A DNA stretch of 64,000 bases, from positions 434,001 through 498,000 of the forward strand of contig JAHPZH010000004.1 in assembly GCA_019058315.1 (NCBI GenBank), read 5' to 3'. Source of the stretch: Candidatus Helarchaeota archaeon. Lineage in GTDB: Archaea; Asgardarchaeota; Lokiarchaeia; Helarchaeales; RDOG01. Positions 18,987 to 27,667 of the stretch are shown here, piece by piece (positions within the stretch are counted from its first letter, which is position 1; each line of letters starts with the position of its first letter). The notes beneath the pieces are model-generated. The model was not told the DNA's origin. It saw only the letters and a list, made by a program, of their open reading frames with translations, and ran no database searches. Both the position numbers and the translations under genes were made by a program.

Positions 18987-20015
18987 GTGGATAAAGAAAT
19001 AATTAATGGTCTGATTTACACGAAATTCGATCCCAGAATTGGACCAAAAGCATTCATCTCGGTTCCCGCAGATCTGTCTGAAGAGATAAAATCTCTAATT
19101 AGTGTAAAATCGCTTACAATATTTTCTGGGGAAAAAGATGCCATTCCAAAATCATTAGCCATGATTCCATTTCCCTCCTTGGATATGAAAGGGTTGACCA
19201 AATGTTTGAGAATAGTAGACGAAACACAAAGAGGGGGAATTATCGACTGCGCAATTACATTAATTTTTGATGAAGGTAATGATATCATATTTTATAAATA
19301 TATGAAGAATTTTGAGGCAATTTTTAAAGAAGCTACAGATAATATAATTAAATTAGAAGATTTAAAAGCAGATAAAGTAAAAATTTCGAAACAAATTGAT
19401 AAATTATATATTGATTTAATTAAAATTTTAAATGAATTACGTGATGGAGAAATTTTATCTCAAGAGAAAGAAGTTCTAAAAAAAATTATCAATGAAGAAA
19501 ATGTAAATAATTATAGATTTAAAATAATAGTTTGTGGGGATATTTCAGTAGGAAAAACTTCAATCGTTATGTCTTTTACTGATAACATTTTTGCAAGATC
19601 ATACAAACCAACTATAGGAGTCAATGTTTGTGAAAAACAAGTTCTTTATGAAAATAATAAAATTCAATTTTTAATATGGGATATTGCAGGACATAGCAGA
19701 TTTGAAACAATGAGAAAACATTTCTATATAGGTACAAATGGAATATTTTTGGTATTTGACTTGACAAACATTGAATCTTTTCATAATCTTTCTGTTTGGT
19801 ACCAAGATATTAAAAAACATATAAAAAATAATATCCATGGAATAATAATTGGAAACAAGAAAGATTTGAAGGATCAAAGAAAATTAAAAAAGGAAGAAAT
19901 ATTACAGTACGCAAAAAAGATAAATTTTGAATATATAGAAACTTCAGCATTAACTGGAGAAAATATTGAGGAAGCTTTTAGTAAAATTGGTAAAGAATTG
20001 TCCAAATTTTCTTAA
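18987..20015 (+). CDS. Longin-like domain fused to Rab-like GTPase
   Basis: A 342-residue fusion. Residues 1-125 begin MDKEIINGLIYTKFDPRIGP then VPADL, the longin-like module of the neighbours. A helical linker (about 125-170) leads into a Rab-like GTPase with P-loop GDISVGKT, switch I PTIGV, switch II WDIAGHSRF, G4 NKKD and G5 ETSALTG. The usual catalytic Gln is His (AGH), which in Ras-type enzymes lowers intrinsic hydrolysis. GTG at 18987 is chosen because AAGGGAG lies 4 nt upstream and the homologous domains start there; TTG at 18966 is the alternative. It is separated by 115 bp from the surface-protein operon and converges on another GTPase gene. Confidence 0.85.
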   Translation: MDKEIINGLIYTKFDPRIGPKAFISVPADLSEEIKSLISVKSLTIFSGEKDAIPKSLAMIPFPSLDMKGLTKCLRIVDETQRGGIIDCAITLIFDEGNDIIFYKYMKNFEAIFKEATDNIIKLEDLKADKVKISKQIDKLYIDLIKILNELRDGEILSQEKEVLKKIINEENVNNYRFKIIVCGDISVGKTSIVMSFTDNIFARSYKPTIGVNVCEKQVLYENNKIQFLIWDIAGHSRFETMRKHFYIGTNGIFLVFDLTNIESFHNLSVWYQDIKKHIKNNIHGIIIGNKKDLKDQRKLKKEEILQYAKKINFEYIETSALTGENIEEAFSKIGKELSKFS

Positions 20016-20046
20016 TGAAAAAAATAAAAAATATTTATATTGTTTT

Positions 20047-21240
20047 CTATTCTGCTTTTCGTAATTTAAGTACAGATTTTAGTTCATCCTTTAATTCCGA
20101 TCTTATAGTCTTAACTTGTCCTAAATCATCCAAACTTCTGATAACTTCATATTTATTTCTTGCAATTGCTGATTTATTTTGCATTACCCCTTTCATATTA
20201 TCAACCCATTCTCTAATATTTTCAACTAACCCCTCTAAATTAATAAAACGTTCTTCAATAGAAGCACTTAAATTAATTATTATATTCAAAACACGCTCTA
20301 TTGAATTTCCCAAGTGTTTAGTTATATCCTCTTTTTCTTCTAATGGTGGTTTTAGACAATTTCGAATTTCAGAAATTACATTCTTATTTGCTCCCAAATA
20401 ATTATAAATGCTGTATGTAGACATTTCATATTTTAAATCCGTTTTTTCAAACAGTCCAACAATTTGCGTTGCTAATTTTTGAATAGAGTCTTGTATTTCC
20501 TTATTCTCTTTAATATCTGGGTCAACTTTATGTAACAATATTAAAAATTCTGGATTTTCTTTAAAATCAATAATTGTTTTTAAAATATCTTCTAAATATT
20601 TTATAGCGCTTGAATATTTCTCAGGTTCTTGAATATCTATTACGAAAATTAAAAGATCAATATTCGTAAAATATTTTTCAGCATTTTGGAGATATTCATT
20701 TCGAAATTGTATTTGACCACCCATATCCCAAAAAATTAGATCACTATCTAATTTATTGATTTTAACCCTTTCTACTCCCATTGTAGGTGGTAATTTACGA
20801 AGAATGTCAAGCTTAACATTATCTTGTAAAAAGTGTAAAAGGGTGGTTTTTCCTGCATTATCCAATCCGACAATTAAGATTTTCTTTAGATCATAAATCT
20901 CTTGAACTTTTTCGGATTCTTCTTCTTTTTCAATTCCTTCGGTCTCCTTTGGCTCAGGGGCTCTAAGCGCGTTTATTTTCTTTGCAATATAAACCCATTT
21001 ACTAAATCGATATTTTTTAATGCCCAAAGTCCTCAATTTTAAAATTTCATCATGTTTTACTTGTTTATCTGATAATTCTGCAATAGTTGAAATATCTAAA
21101 ACTTTTTGTAGATTTTGGAATGTTTTTTTACCAATTCCCTTAATGTGTGTTAAATCTAAATCCTTAAGTTCCTCTAAATTCGAAATTTCCTTGGGTATAT
21201 CTATTACTTCTTTTATATTATATGGTACTGATTTTATAAT
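20047..21240 (-). CDS. HhH-domain/Arf-Rag-like GTPase with coiled-coil C-terminus
   Basis: A 397-residue protein if it starts at ATT 21240, 5 nt after AGAGGTGA (21246-21253). The first ATG/GTG/TTG in frame is TTG 21036, which would delete a helix-hairpin-helix-like region (residues about 29-95, core HIKGIGKKTF). The GTPase spans about 120-300: P-loop GLDNAGKT (125-132), PPTMG, WDMGGQIQF and G4 HKVD. The last 110 residues are helical, with coiled-coil potential. HhH domains bind DNA or proteins. It belongs to a minus-strand group with the GTPase at 21265 and the longin-like gene at 21784. The start codon is inferred from frame and Shine-Dalgarno sequence, not proven. Confidence 0.8.
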   Translation of the reverse strand: MIKSVPYNIKEVIDIPKEISNLEELKDLDLTHIKGIGKKTFQNLQKVLDISTIAELSDKQVKHDEILKLRTLGIKKYRFSKWVYIAKKINALRAPEPKETEGIEKEEESEKVQEIYDLKKILIVGLDNAGKTTLLHFLQDNVKLDILRKLPPTMGVERVKINKLDSDLIFWDMGGQIQFRNEYLQNAEKYFTNIDLLIFVIDIQEPEKYSSAIKYLEDILKTIIDFKENPEFLILLHKVDPDIKENKEIQDSIQKLATQIVGLFEKTDLKYEMSTYSIYNYLGANKNVISEIRNCLKPPLEEKEDITKHLGNSIERVLNIIINLSASIEERFINLEGLVENIREWVDNMKGVMQNKSAIARNKYEVIRSLDDLGQVKTIRSELKDELKSVLKLRKAE

Positions 21241-21264
21241 TTAAATCACCTCTTATTCTTATTT

Positions 21265-21771
21265 TCAGCCGAATTTTAATAGCGAGCCCAATTCTTCAAA
21301 TACCTCTCTAATATTCCTATTTAATAAAGCAGAAGTCTCAAAAAATGCTTTAGCCCTTATTTTCTTTTGAAGTTCTTTGCCTTCTTCATATGAAACTTGT
21401 CGTTCCCCATCTAAATCTGCTTTATTTCCCACAAGAATGAATGGTATTTTTTTCTTCAAACTTTTTCTAATATCCTCTTCCCAATTCATAATATCCTCAT
21501 AAGTATAACTACGAGTAACATCATAAATTAAAATACAACCATCAGTTTGAGTATAGTATTTATTCCAAGACTCTCTTAAAAGAATTTGTCCTCCTAGATC
21601 CCAGATTCTTAATCCTATTTTATTTTTTTTCACATCAATTATTTTATAACCAACATTTACAACTAACGTAGGACGATACGAAACATCAACCAGCTCTCCC
21701 GTAATTGCTCTAAAACAGGTAGTTTTTCCTACTGCATCAGAACCAAGCAAGAGAATTTTATATTCTTTCAT
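21265..21771 (-). CDS. Ras/Rab-like small GTPase
   Basis: A 168-residue single-domain GTPase with P-loop GSDAVGKT (residues 9-16), switch I RPTLVV, switch II WDLGGQI, G4 NKAD and G5 ETSAL. The LGGQI switch II is intermediate between Ras and Arf types. No lipidation cysteine is found. It sits 12 bp after the longin-like gene (21784-22305) and 24 bp before the HhH-GTPase, so longin-like protein and two GTPases form one transcription unit, the same association seen at 16907-18871 on the other strand. Confidence 0.92.
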   Translation of the reverse strand: MKEYKILLLGSDAVGKTTCFRAITGELVDVSYRPTLVVNVGYKIIDVKKNKIGLRIWDLGGQILLRESWNKYYTQTDGCILIYDVTRSYTYEDIMNWEEDIRKSLKKKIPFILVGNKADLDGERQVSYEEGKELQKKIRAKAFFETSALLNRNIREVFEELGSLLKFG

Positions 21772-21783
21772 ATTTCATCACCT

Positions 21784-22305
21784 TTATTTTTGAATATGAT
21801 CTGTGATTTTCAAGATAAGATTTTCAATCTGAATAAGACGTTTATCAATAGTCTTGATAAAATTGTTAAAAATATTTAAAAAAACATCAAATCTATCCTC
21901 AAAAGATCCAATTTGGACTGGATATGGATTATTAAGCTCAGGATTTTCGTGGTTTATTTTAAAATAATCCTCAAATTCCTCTTTTGTTTTAATTATATCT
22001 ATCCTACTTCCCAAAATATTATAAAAAAATTCAATAAGTGGTAATTTGAAGACTCTACCATTCTCAGTTTTATTTAACAATAGTATTGCCATATCTTTAC
22101 TATTTTCACCACCAAAAAAAGAAGCTATATTGAAATCTTCAGAACTATAAACGGAAAACCTTGGAATGATCATATTTCCTAAAGTTTGACTTGAATATAT
22201 GCACATAATATCTTTTATGCTTACTTCTAATGTTTCCGGATATTGCCAGTCCACCAATATCCCTGTTCTATCATTCCATTTAATCCATATAATTCCTTTA
22301 GGAAT
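21784..22305 (-). CDS. Longin-like domain protein, probable ATT start
   Basis: A 173-residue protein if started at ATT 22305, giving (M)PKGIIWIKWNDRTGILVDW then QYPETL. This reproduces the full signature of the longin-like module at 8729 and 10912. In frame there is no ATG, GTG or TTG before TTG 22257, which would remove the first strand and the W-N-D-x-x-G motif. AGGGGTG ends 5 nt before the ATT. The rest is alternating strands and helices, ending in a hydrophobic helix (residues about 140-173). It lies just upstream of a Ras-like GTPase gene and is probably its partner or regulator. The fold is inferred. Confidence 0.72.
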   Translation of the reverse strand: MPKGIIWIKWNDRTGILVDWQYPETLEVSIKDIMCIYSSQTLGNMIIPRFSVYSSEDFNIASFFGGENSKDMAILLLNKTENGRVFKLPLIEFFYNILGSRIDIIKTKEEFEDYFKINHENPELNNPYPVQIGSFEDRFDVFLNIFNNFIKTIDKRLIQIENLILKITDHIQK

Positions 22306-22452
22306 AAGAACACCCCTTTTGAATCGATTTTATGATTTTTGTAGAATTTGTATACACCATTTTCTCTTTTTTAAGAGTGAAAGATAAATGAAAGTGATTG
22401 AATGAATTGATGAATTTAAAGAAAGGTGTATATCCTTTGAATTTGAAATCCT

Positions 22453-23352
22453 TTAAATCTGAACCATTGGAGTTGATAAAATCTCTGAGATAACTTTCCA
22501 ATATTTTTTTACATCCCAATCTTTTCCTTCCTTTATAATATTTGAAATTTCTTTATATATTTTCCGTATTTTTAAAGATTCAAAATAATTTATCTTTGGG
22601 GCAATTACTGTTAGCATGAAACGTCTATATCCTCCTCTTACATCCTCATCCAGGATTGAATCGAAATAAATGTATCCATCTCTATGGATATTTTCTATAT
22701 TTAACAAAATCCCCTGAGCTGTATTAAGATTTTCTTGCCCATAGATAGATGCAGTGGCAATGAATAACTGAGGACCAACACTTTGAATCGTAAGTTTAAT
22801 TTCCATCTCCATGGGATAAAATGACATCAATTGAGGACCAACTTTTTCATCCCATAAAAAATAAGATAATGAAACTTCATCTTTTTCTTCCTCTGTTATA
22901 GAAGGTGCCAAATCTATTTTCAATGAAGTAAGAGTTTTACTTATTTCTTTAATTATGGACTTAACTTTATTATTACGGTTAATTTTTCCCTTAATACTCG
23001 CAAGAAGGTCTTCTTCTTTAAAGGGTTTTGTTATGTAATCATCTACCCCAAGTATTTTTCCAAGACGAATATCATCTGGTGTGGAGCGAGCAGTTAGAAA
23101 TATAAAGGGTATGTTACTCCAAATTGGATTTTCAGCAACTTTCTTAAAAAAATCATAACCATTCATTTCAGGCATCATTATATCGCTAATTATAATGTCA
23201 GGAAGCTTTTGTAAACCGTTAAGAATCTTAATGGCATTATTTCCATTTTTAGCGGTAATAACTTTAAAATTATTAAATTCTAATGTCATTTTCAAGTTCG
23301 CCAATATTCCAATATTATCTTCAACAACCATTATCAGAGATTTCAACTTCAT
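22453..23352 (-). CDS. Response regulator fused to longin-like domain
   Basis: A 299-residue fusion. Residues 1-125 are a receiver: acidic pocket VEDN, phospho-acceptor D in IISDIMMPEMNG, LTAR and the conserved Lys in ITKPF. A short helical linker follows, then residues about 160-290 carry the longin-like signature LSYFLWDEKVGPQLMSFYPM seen otherwise in GTPase-linked proteins here. There is no DNA-binding or enzymatic output domain. The simplest reading is that phosphorylation controls a longin-like module that acts on GTPases or their partners. It is the last gene of the 20-kb minus-strand signalling block, 33 bp after a hybrid kinase, and lies beside the GTPase group at 20047-22305. Confidence 0.85.
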   Translation of the reverse strand: MKLKSLIMVVEDNIGILANLKMTLEFNNFKVITAKNGNNAIKILNGLQKLPDIIISDIMMPEMNGYDFFKKVAENPIWSNIPFIFLTARSTPDDIRLGKILGVDDYITKPFKEEDLLASIKGKINRNNKVKSIIKEISKTLTSLKIDLAPSITEEEKDEVSLSYFLWDEKVGPQLMSFYPMEMEIKLTIQSVGPQLFIATASIYGQENLNTAQGILLNIENIHRDGYIYFDSILDEDVRGGYRRFMLTVIAPKINYFESLKIRKIYKEISNIIKEGKDWDVKKYWKVISEILSTPMVQI

Positions 23353-23384
23353 TCACCAGTTTTTCATTTTATTATTGATTTGAA

Positions 23385-26054
23385 CTAAGTTTTTATACTC
23401 TCACTTTGAATTTCTTTAAATCGAGGTAGAAATACGAAAAATGTCGAACCTTTACCGTACTCACTCTCTACAAATATATCTCCTTTATGTAATCGAGTTA
23501 AATCACGTGCGATAGGAAGTCCTAATCCTGTTCCAGGAATATCATTTACATCTTCAGATCTGAAAAATCGATCAAATAAAAATGGTAAATCTTTTTCATG
23601 TATACCTCTTCCAAAATCGGAAAATCGAACTAAAACTCCATCATTTTTATGTTTATTATATTCACCTTTATAATGGTCTATTACATCTATTTTTATTTTA
23701 GTTTTTTCATCAGAGTACTTTATAGCATTATCGATAATAATTCTAAAGACTTGTCCAATTCTTTTTGAATCTCCATATAATAATATCTGTTCATTTCCTT
23801 CAACTTCTATAGAAATTTCTTTTGCAGATCGATTAGGTTCCATTTGCATTAAAATATCATTAAGCACCTCTAAAGGTTGGTATTGGGACCATTCGATTTC
23901 TAATCTTTTTTCATCTATCCGAGATACTAGAAGAAGATCATTTACTAACTCCTCCAACACTTTAGCATTCTGAGACATCAGAGATAATAGTAATTCTTGC
24001 TGCCCTTTTGATATATTACTTTCATACTTTTTTAAATTATGGAGCGATTGAATGATTACTGTTATCGGTGTGCGTAATTCATGAGAAACGGTAGAAACAA
24101 ATTGTTTCCGCATATTATCAAAATTAACAAATGGTGAAACGTCACGAACTTCAATTATCGCCCCAAGAGAGGATTTATCGTGAAAACTATTGCCCGTAGA
24201 AACGAACTGTAGATGCAATCCTTCCTTTGGTTCAATAGTCACTATTTTAGGTTTTCCTACTAAAAATAATTCTTTTATCTTCTCATCAAAGGTATTCTGT
24301 GGTTCAAAATAATAATCAAATACATTAGGCATCTGCTGATTAAAAATTCTTTGATAATAATCTTTTAAGGTCCTGTTAACTAATGCTAAATTTCCGTCAC
24401 TATCCAGAACTAATATCCCGTCAGAAATTGTGTTGATAATATATTCAATACGTCTTTTCTCTTCAGCCAAACTCCAAGTCTTTTCTATAACTTGTTCGGC
24501 TAAAGAATCTCTAGCTTTAGCAAGCTCCCTAATTGCCTCCTTCCTTTCAGTAATATCTATAAACGATCCCATCATACAGATAGGCTTACCATTTTTATCC
24601 ATTACAGTACTGACGGAAAGTTGGACATCAAAGAATGAATTATCTTTTCTTTTAGCAATTAATTCACCGATCCAACTTCCTTCTTTGCGAAGTTTTTCTA
24701 TTATCATTTGACCGATGTCTTCATTTTGCCAAAATTCTAAAGCAGATTTTCCTAATAATTCTTCTTTATCATCATAACCCCACATTTTAAGAAAGGAATT
24801 ATTCACATATGTTAAAACACCACTAAGATCAGTAATGGCAATGGCATTAATAGACGATGCTATGGCGCTATCCTTTATTTTCAATTCCTTTTCTACCCGC
24901 TTTCTCTCAGTGATGTCCCTAGATATTTGAATTCCCTTTAATTTACCATCTATATCTATAAATGTCCTACCTTTTGTTCCAAACCAGATATAACTACCAT
25001 TTTTATGCTTGATTCGTAACTCCGCATTTGCATTACCCTTATTTAGACCATTTGCTAGACCTCGATATGCTTGATCAAGATCATTTGGATGAACAAAATC
25101 TAAGCTAACCTTTCCTATCAACTCCTCTTTTGAATAACCCATTAATTTTTTATGAATTTTTTCGTTAATATATTCGAATTCAAATTTGTCATTAATAATC
25201 ATAATTAGATCATTTGCGTTTTCTGTTATAAGTCGATATTTTTCTTCAGATTCTTCTAGTTTTTCCTTAGCTTTCATTTTTTCCGAAATATCATCATACA
25301 CAGCAACAATTTCTCCAGTAGATAATTTATATACGAAGTTTTCTCGCCAACCTTCAATTCTACAATCTTTGTAAAATGAAATAGGAAGGTGTTCTGGAGT
25401 CCCAGTTTTCCAGACTCTTTTGAAAACATCAAATAAACCAAATTCTTCTATACCAGGAAAAACATCCATTACAGATTTTCCTATTACTTGTTCTTTTTTT
25501 ATGTTTTCAATTCTCTCAGCAGCTCTATTAAAATCTTTAAAAATAAAATTCTCTCCATCATTAATAGATTCATAAACTGCAACCCCACTACTCATATTTT
25601 CTATAATATTTCGATATTTTTCCTCTGATTCTTTTAACTCTTTTTTTAAGCTTTGTTTCTTTAAAGCGTCGTTTATTTTATAGATTATTTCTTTCATATG
25701 TGTAGGTTTAACAAAATAACCATCAGCACCTTCATCAAGAGCATTTATAGCATTTTCTATTGTGGCATTACCAGTTACTATCATACAAACCATATCGGGA
25801 TGGATTTCTTTGAAATTTTTGAGAATTTCTATCCCATTCATGTCAGGAAGTTTTAAATCAATTATTGCTGCATTAAAATATTGATTCTTTACTTTTTCAA
25901 TAGCGATTCTTCCTGTATTAGCGATTCCGACTTCATAATCTATCTCCTCAAAAATAGAACAAATTGTTTCACATATCCCCTCATCATCATCCACAATTAG
26001 TATTTTTTTTGAGTTAATGCTAATCACTCCTTTATCTTTCAAAAGAAATCTCAT
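23385..26054 (-). CDS. Hybrid histidine kinase, REC-PAS4-HisKA-HATPase
   Basis: Up to 889 residues: an N-terminal receiver (about 17-130, D in IIDLKLPDMNG), four PAS domains (about 145-260, 268-385, 390-510, 545-640), HisKA with H658 in SHELRTP, and HATPase with GRGI and GTGLGLPI boxes. No membrane segments are seen, so it is a cytoplasmic sensor. ATG 26054 overlaps the upstream receiver stop by 4 bp. However, a strong AAGGAGTGA (26024-26032) sits 5 nt before an in-frame ATT at 26018, which would start the protein right at its receiver domain, so the true start is uncertain. It is followed by the REC-longin gene, a plausible phosphotransfer partner. Confidence 0.9.
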   Translation of the reverse strand: MRFLLKDKGVISINSKKILIVDDDEGICETICSIFEEIDYEVGIANTGRIAIEKVKNQYFNAAIIDLKLPDMNGIEILKNFKEIHPDMVCMIVTGNATIENAINALDEGADGYFVKPTHMKEIIYKINDALKKQSLKKELKESEEKYRNIIENMSSGVAVYESINDGENFIFKDFNRAAERIENIKKEQVIGKSVMDVFPGIEEFGLFDVFKRVWKTGTPEHLPISFYKDCRIEGWRENFVYKLSTGEIVAVYDDISEKMKAKEKLEESEEKYRLITENANDLIMIINDKFEFEYINEKIHKKLMGYSKEELIGKVSLDFVHPNDLDQAYRGLANGLNKGNANAELRIKHKNGSYIWFGTKGRTFIDIDGKLKGIQISRDITERKRVEKELKIKDSAIASSINAIAITDLSGVLTYVNNSFLKMWGYDDKEELLGKSALEFWQNEDIGQMIIEKLRKEGSWIGELIAKRKDNSFFDVQLSVSTVMDKNGKPICMMGSFIDITERKEAIRELAKARDSLAEQVIEKTWSLAEEKRRIEYIINTISDGILVLDSDGNLALVNRTLKDYYQRIFNQQMPNVFDYYFEPQNTFDEKIKELFLVGKPKIVTIEPKEGLHLQFVSTGNSFHDKSSLGAIIEVRDVSPFVNFDNMRKQFVSTVSHELRTPITVIIQSLHNLKKYESNISKGQQELLLSLMSQNAKVLEELVNDLLLVSRIDEKRLEIEWSQYQPLEVLNDILMQMEPNRSAKEISIEVEGNEQILLYGDSKRIGQVFRIIIDNAIKYSDEKTKIKIDVIDHYKGEYNKHKNDGVLVRFSDFGRGIHEKDLPFLFDRFFRSEDVNDIPGTGLGLPIARDLTRLHKGDIFVESEYGKGSTFFVFLPRFKEIQSESIKT

Positions 26055-26440
26055 TCTTTATCATTATTTTTTAGTTTCTTTATGGTTTGATTCATAAAAT
26101 TTATTATTTTTTCAATATCAAATGGTTTGTAAAGAATTCCATCGACTCCTAGATCTAGAGCTTCTTTGATAAGCTCTTCTACCGAATAGGCTGTCATCAT
26201 AACAATCTTAATAAATGGTCTTATATTTCTTACCCGCTTTAACGTCTCCACTCCGTCAATACCAGGCATCTTGATATCCAAAAAAGCCAGATCATAAAAC
26301 TTCTCACCAATCAACTCTATAGCTTGATAACCATCATTAGCAACATCTACATCAATATTGAAATCCTCAAAAATATCCTTCATAGTTTCACTTATTCCAA
26401 TATCGTCATCAACGATAAGTACATTAATTTTAACTGTCAT
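26051..26440 (-). CDS. Single-domain response regulator
   Basis: A 129-residue CheY-like receiver with acidic pair DDD near residue 11, phospho-acceptor D in LAFLDIKMPGIDG, the T in MMTAYS and Lys in LYKPF. It has no output domain. Stop and start overlap neighbours by 4 bp on both sides (GAF-kinase upstream, hybrid kinase downstream), so stoichiometric production is expected. A relay role between the two kinases is likely but inferred. Confidence 0.93.
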   Translation of the reverse strand: MTVKINVLIVDDDIGISETMKDIFEDFNIDVDVANDGYQAIELIGEKFYDLAFLDIKMPGIDGVETLKRVRNIRPFIKIVMMTAYSVEELIKEALDLGVDGILYKPFDIEKIINFMNQTIKKLKNNDKE

Positions 26441-27501
26441 TTCATATTCTCCTTTTTTCCAAATGGTATTCTAATAGTAATTGTTGTTCCTATATCTGAT
26501 TCACTTTCGACTCCTATCTCACCTTCATGTAATTCAATGATATTCTTGACTAAAGTTAATCCCAGTCCAATTCCATAGATTTTAGTACTAAAAAGTGGGT
26601 TGAATATTTTGTATAAGTTTATTTTCGGGATACCCATACCCGAGTCTTTGAATATTATTTCGACTAATGAATCATTTTTTTTGGTTTTTATCCCCAAATT
26701 TCCTCCGTTTGGCATAGCCTCAACAGAATTTTTAATAATATTTTGAAATACTTGATGAATTAAAAGTCTATCGATTTCTATTAACGGAAGACTATAATCC
26801 AAATTTAATTTTAATGCAATATTAGTAGGAAATTCGTAATCTTCTAAAAATTCTTTAATTAAGAGATTAATATCTCCCATTTCAAGATTTAATTTATTTA
26901 AGCTTGTTAAATTAAGTAAATGGGTTACTAATTTATTAGACCTTTCAACCTCCTTTTGCATCATTTTAAGATGTTTTCTAATTTTTTCATCCGAATTTTT
27001 AAGTCTTAAAGTTAGGTAATAGATGGAATTATTAATTACTCCAAGAGGATTTCTAATTTCATGCCCAATTTTCTCTGCAAGAATTCCTAAAGTTGCTAAT
27101 TTCTCCTTATATACATAGTCTTCAAAAAATGTTTCAAGTTTTTGGCTATGATATAATAATTCAAGGTGAGTTTCAACAAGCTCCTTGAACTTTCGAATTA
27201 ACTTTTCATATTTTTTAGTATAACTATTCTCTTTTAAATCAAGTACACAGATAGTGCCAAACACTTCTTCATCAGGCCAGAACAATGGAAAACCTAAATA
27301 GGAAATCATTCCTAGTTTAATGTCTGGATTATTATTCCAAACCTCATTTTTTAAAGCATTGGAAATTAATAACTTCTTTTTAGTCTTAATTACTGTCTCA
27401 CAATAAAGTCCCGCTAAAAGTTCCTTATTTCCTACCTTATATGGATTATTGGCTGTTTCGCTGGAGCAAAAAACTTTAATGTAAGGTTGTTCAACTTTCA
27501 T
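26437..27501 (-). CDS. GAF-domain histidine kinase (N-terminus probably longer)
   Basis: 354 residues from ATG 27501. A GAF domain (about 1-125, ending FGTICVLDLK) is followed by HisKA with GHEIRNPLGVI, and HATPase with a SGMGI N/G1 segment and GIGLGL. The ATG cuts the GAF domain: the same frame stays open upstream to 27681 and encodes the missing first GAF helix and strand (IIEKWQEIVNILAEIIQV, then AALI) without any ATG, GTG or TTG. Translation therefore seems to begin at a non-canonical codon between 27681 and about 27600, overlapping or abutting the upstream kinase. The HisKA type matches the kinases at 27668 and 36142 (NPLGVI-NSIYY), so these are recent paralogues. Confidence 0.88.
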   Translation of the reverse strand: MKVEQPYIKVFCSSETANNPYKVGNKELLAGLYCETVIKTKKKLLISNALKNEVWNNNPDIKLGMISYLGFPLFWPDEEVFGTICVLDLKENSYTKKYEKLIRKFKELVETHLELLYHSQKLETFFEDYVYKEKLATLGILAEKIGHEIRNPLGVINNSIYYLTLRLKNSDEKIRKHLKMMQKEVERSNKLVTHLLNLTSLNKLNLEMGDINLLIKEFLEDYEFPTNIALKLNLDYSLPLIEIDRLLIHQVFQNIIKNSVEAMPNGGNLGIKTKKNDSLVEIIFKDSGMGIPKINLYKIFNPLFSTKIYGIGLGLTLVKNIIELHEGEIGVESESDIGTTITIRIPFGKKENMK

Positions 27502-27667
27502 TATTAATGCTGCTGGGACTTGAATGATTTCTGCTAAAATATTTACAATTTCCTGCCATTTTTCAATTATTTTGTTATATATGATTATATTTTCTTTATT
27601 GAACAGCTTATTTGACAGTGTTTTGTTCCTATCTATAATAATTTCATTTTTATTAGTTATATCACTT

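Noticed and set aside
20015..20401. Plus-strand 128-residue ORF
   Set aside because: It lies entirely antisense to the Rag-like GTPase gene, whose protein motifs and domain continuity are clear; composition is that of a shadow frame.
22298..22519. Minus-strand 73-residue ORF between the REC-longin and longin-like genes
   Set aside because: It overlaps the C-terminus of the REC-longin gene and the Shine-Dalgarno site of the longin-like gene in another frame, and has no family features.
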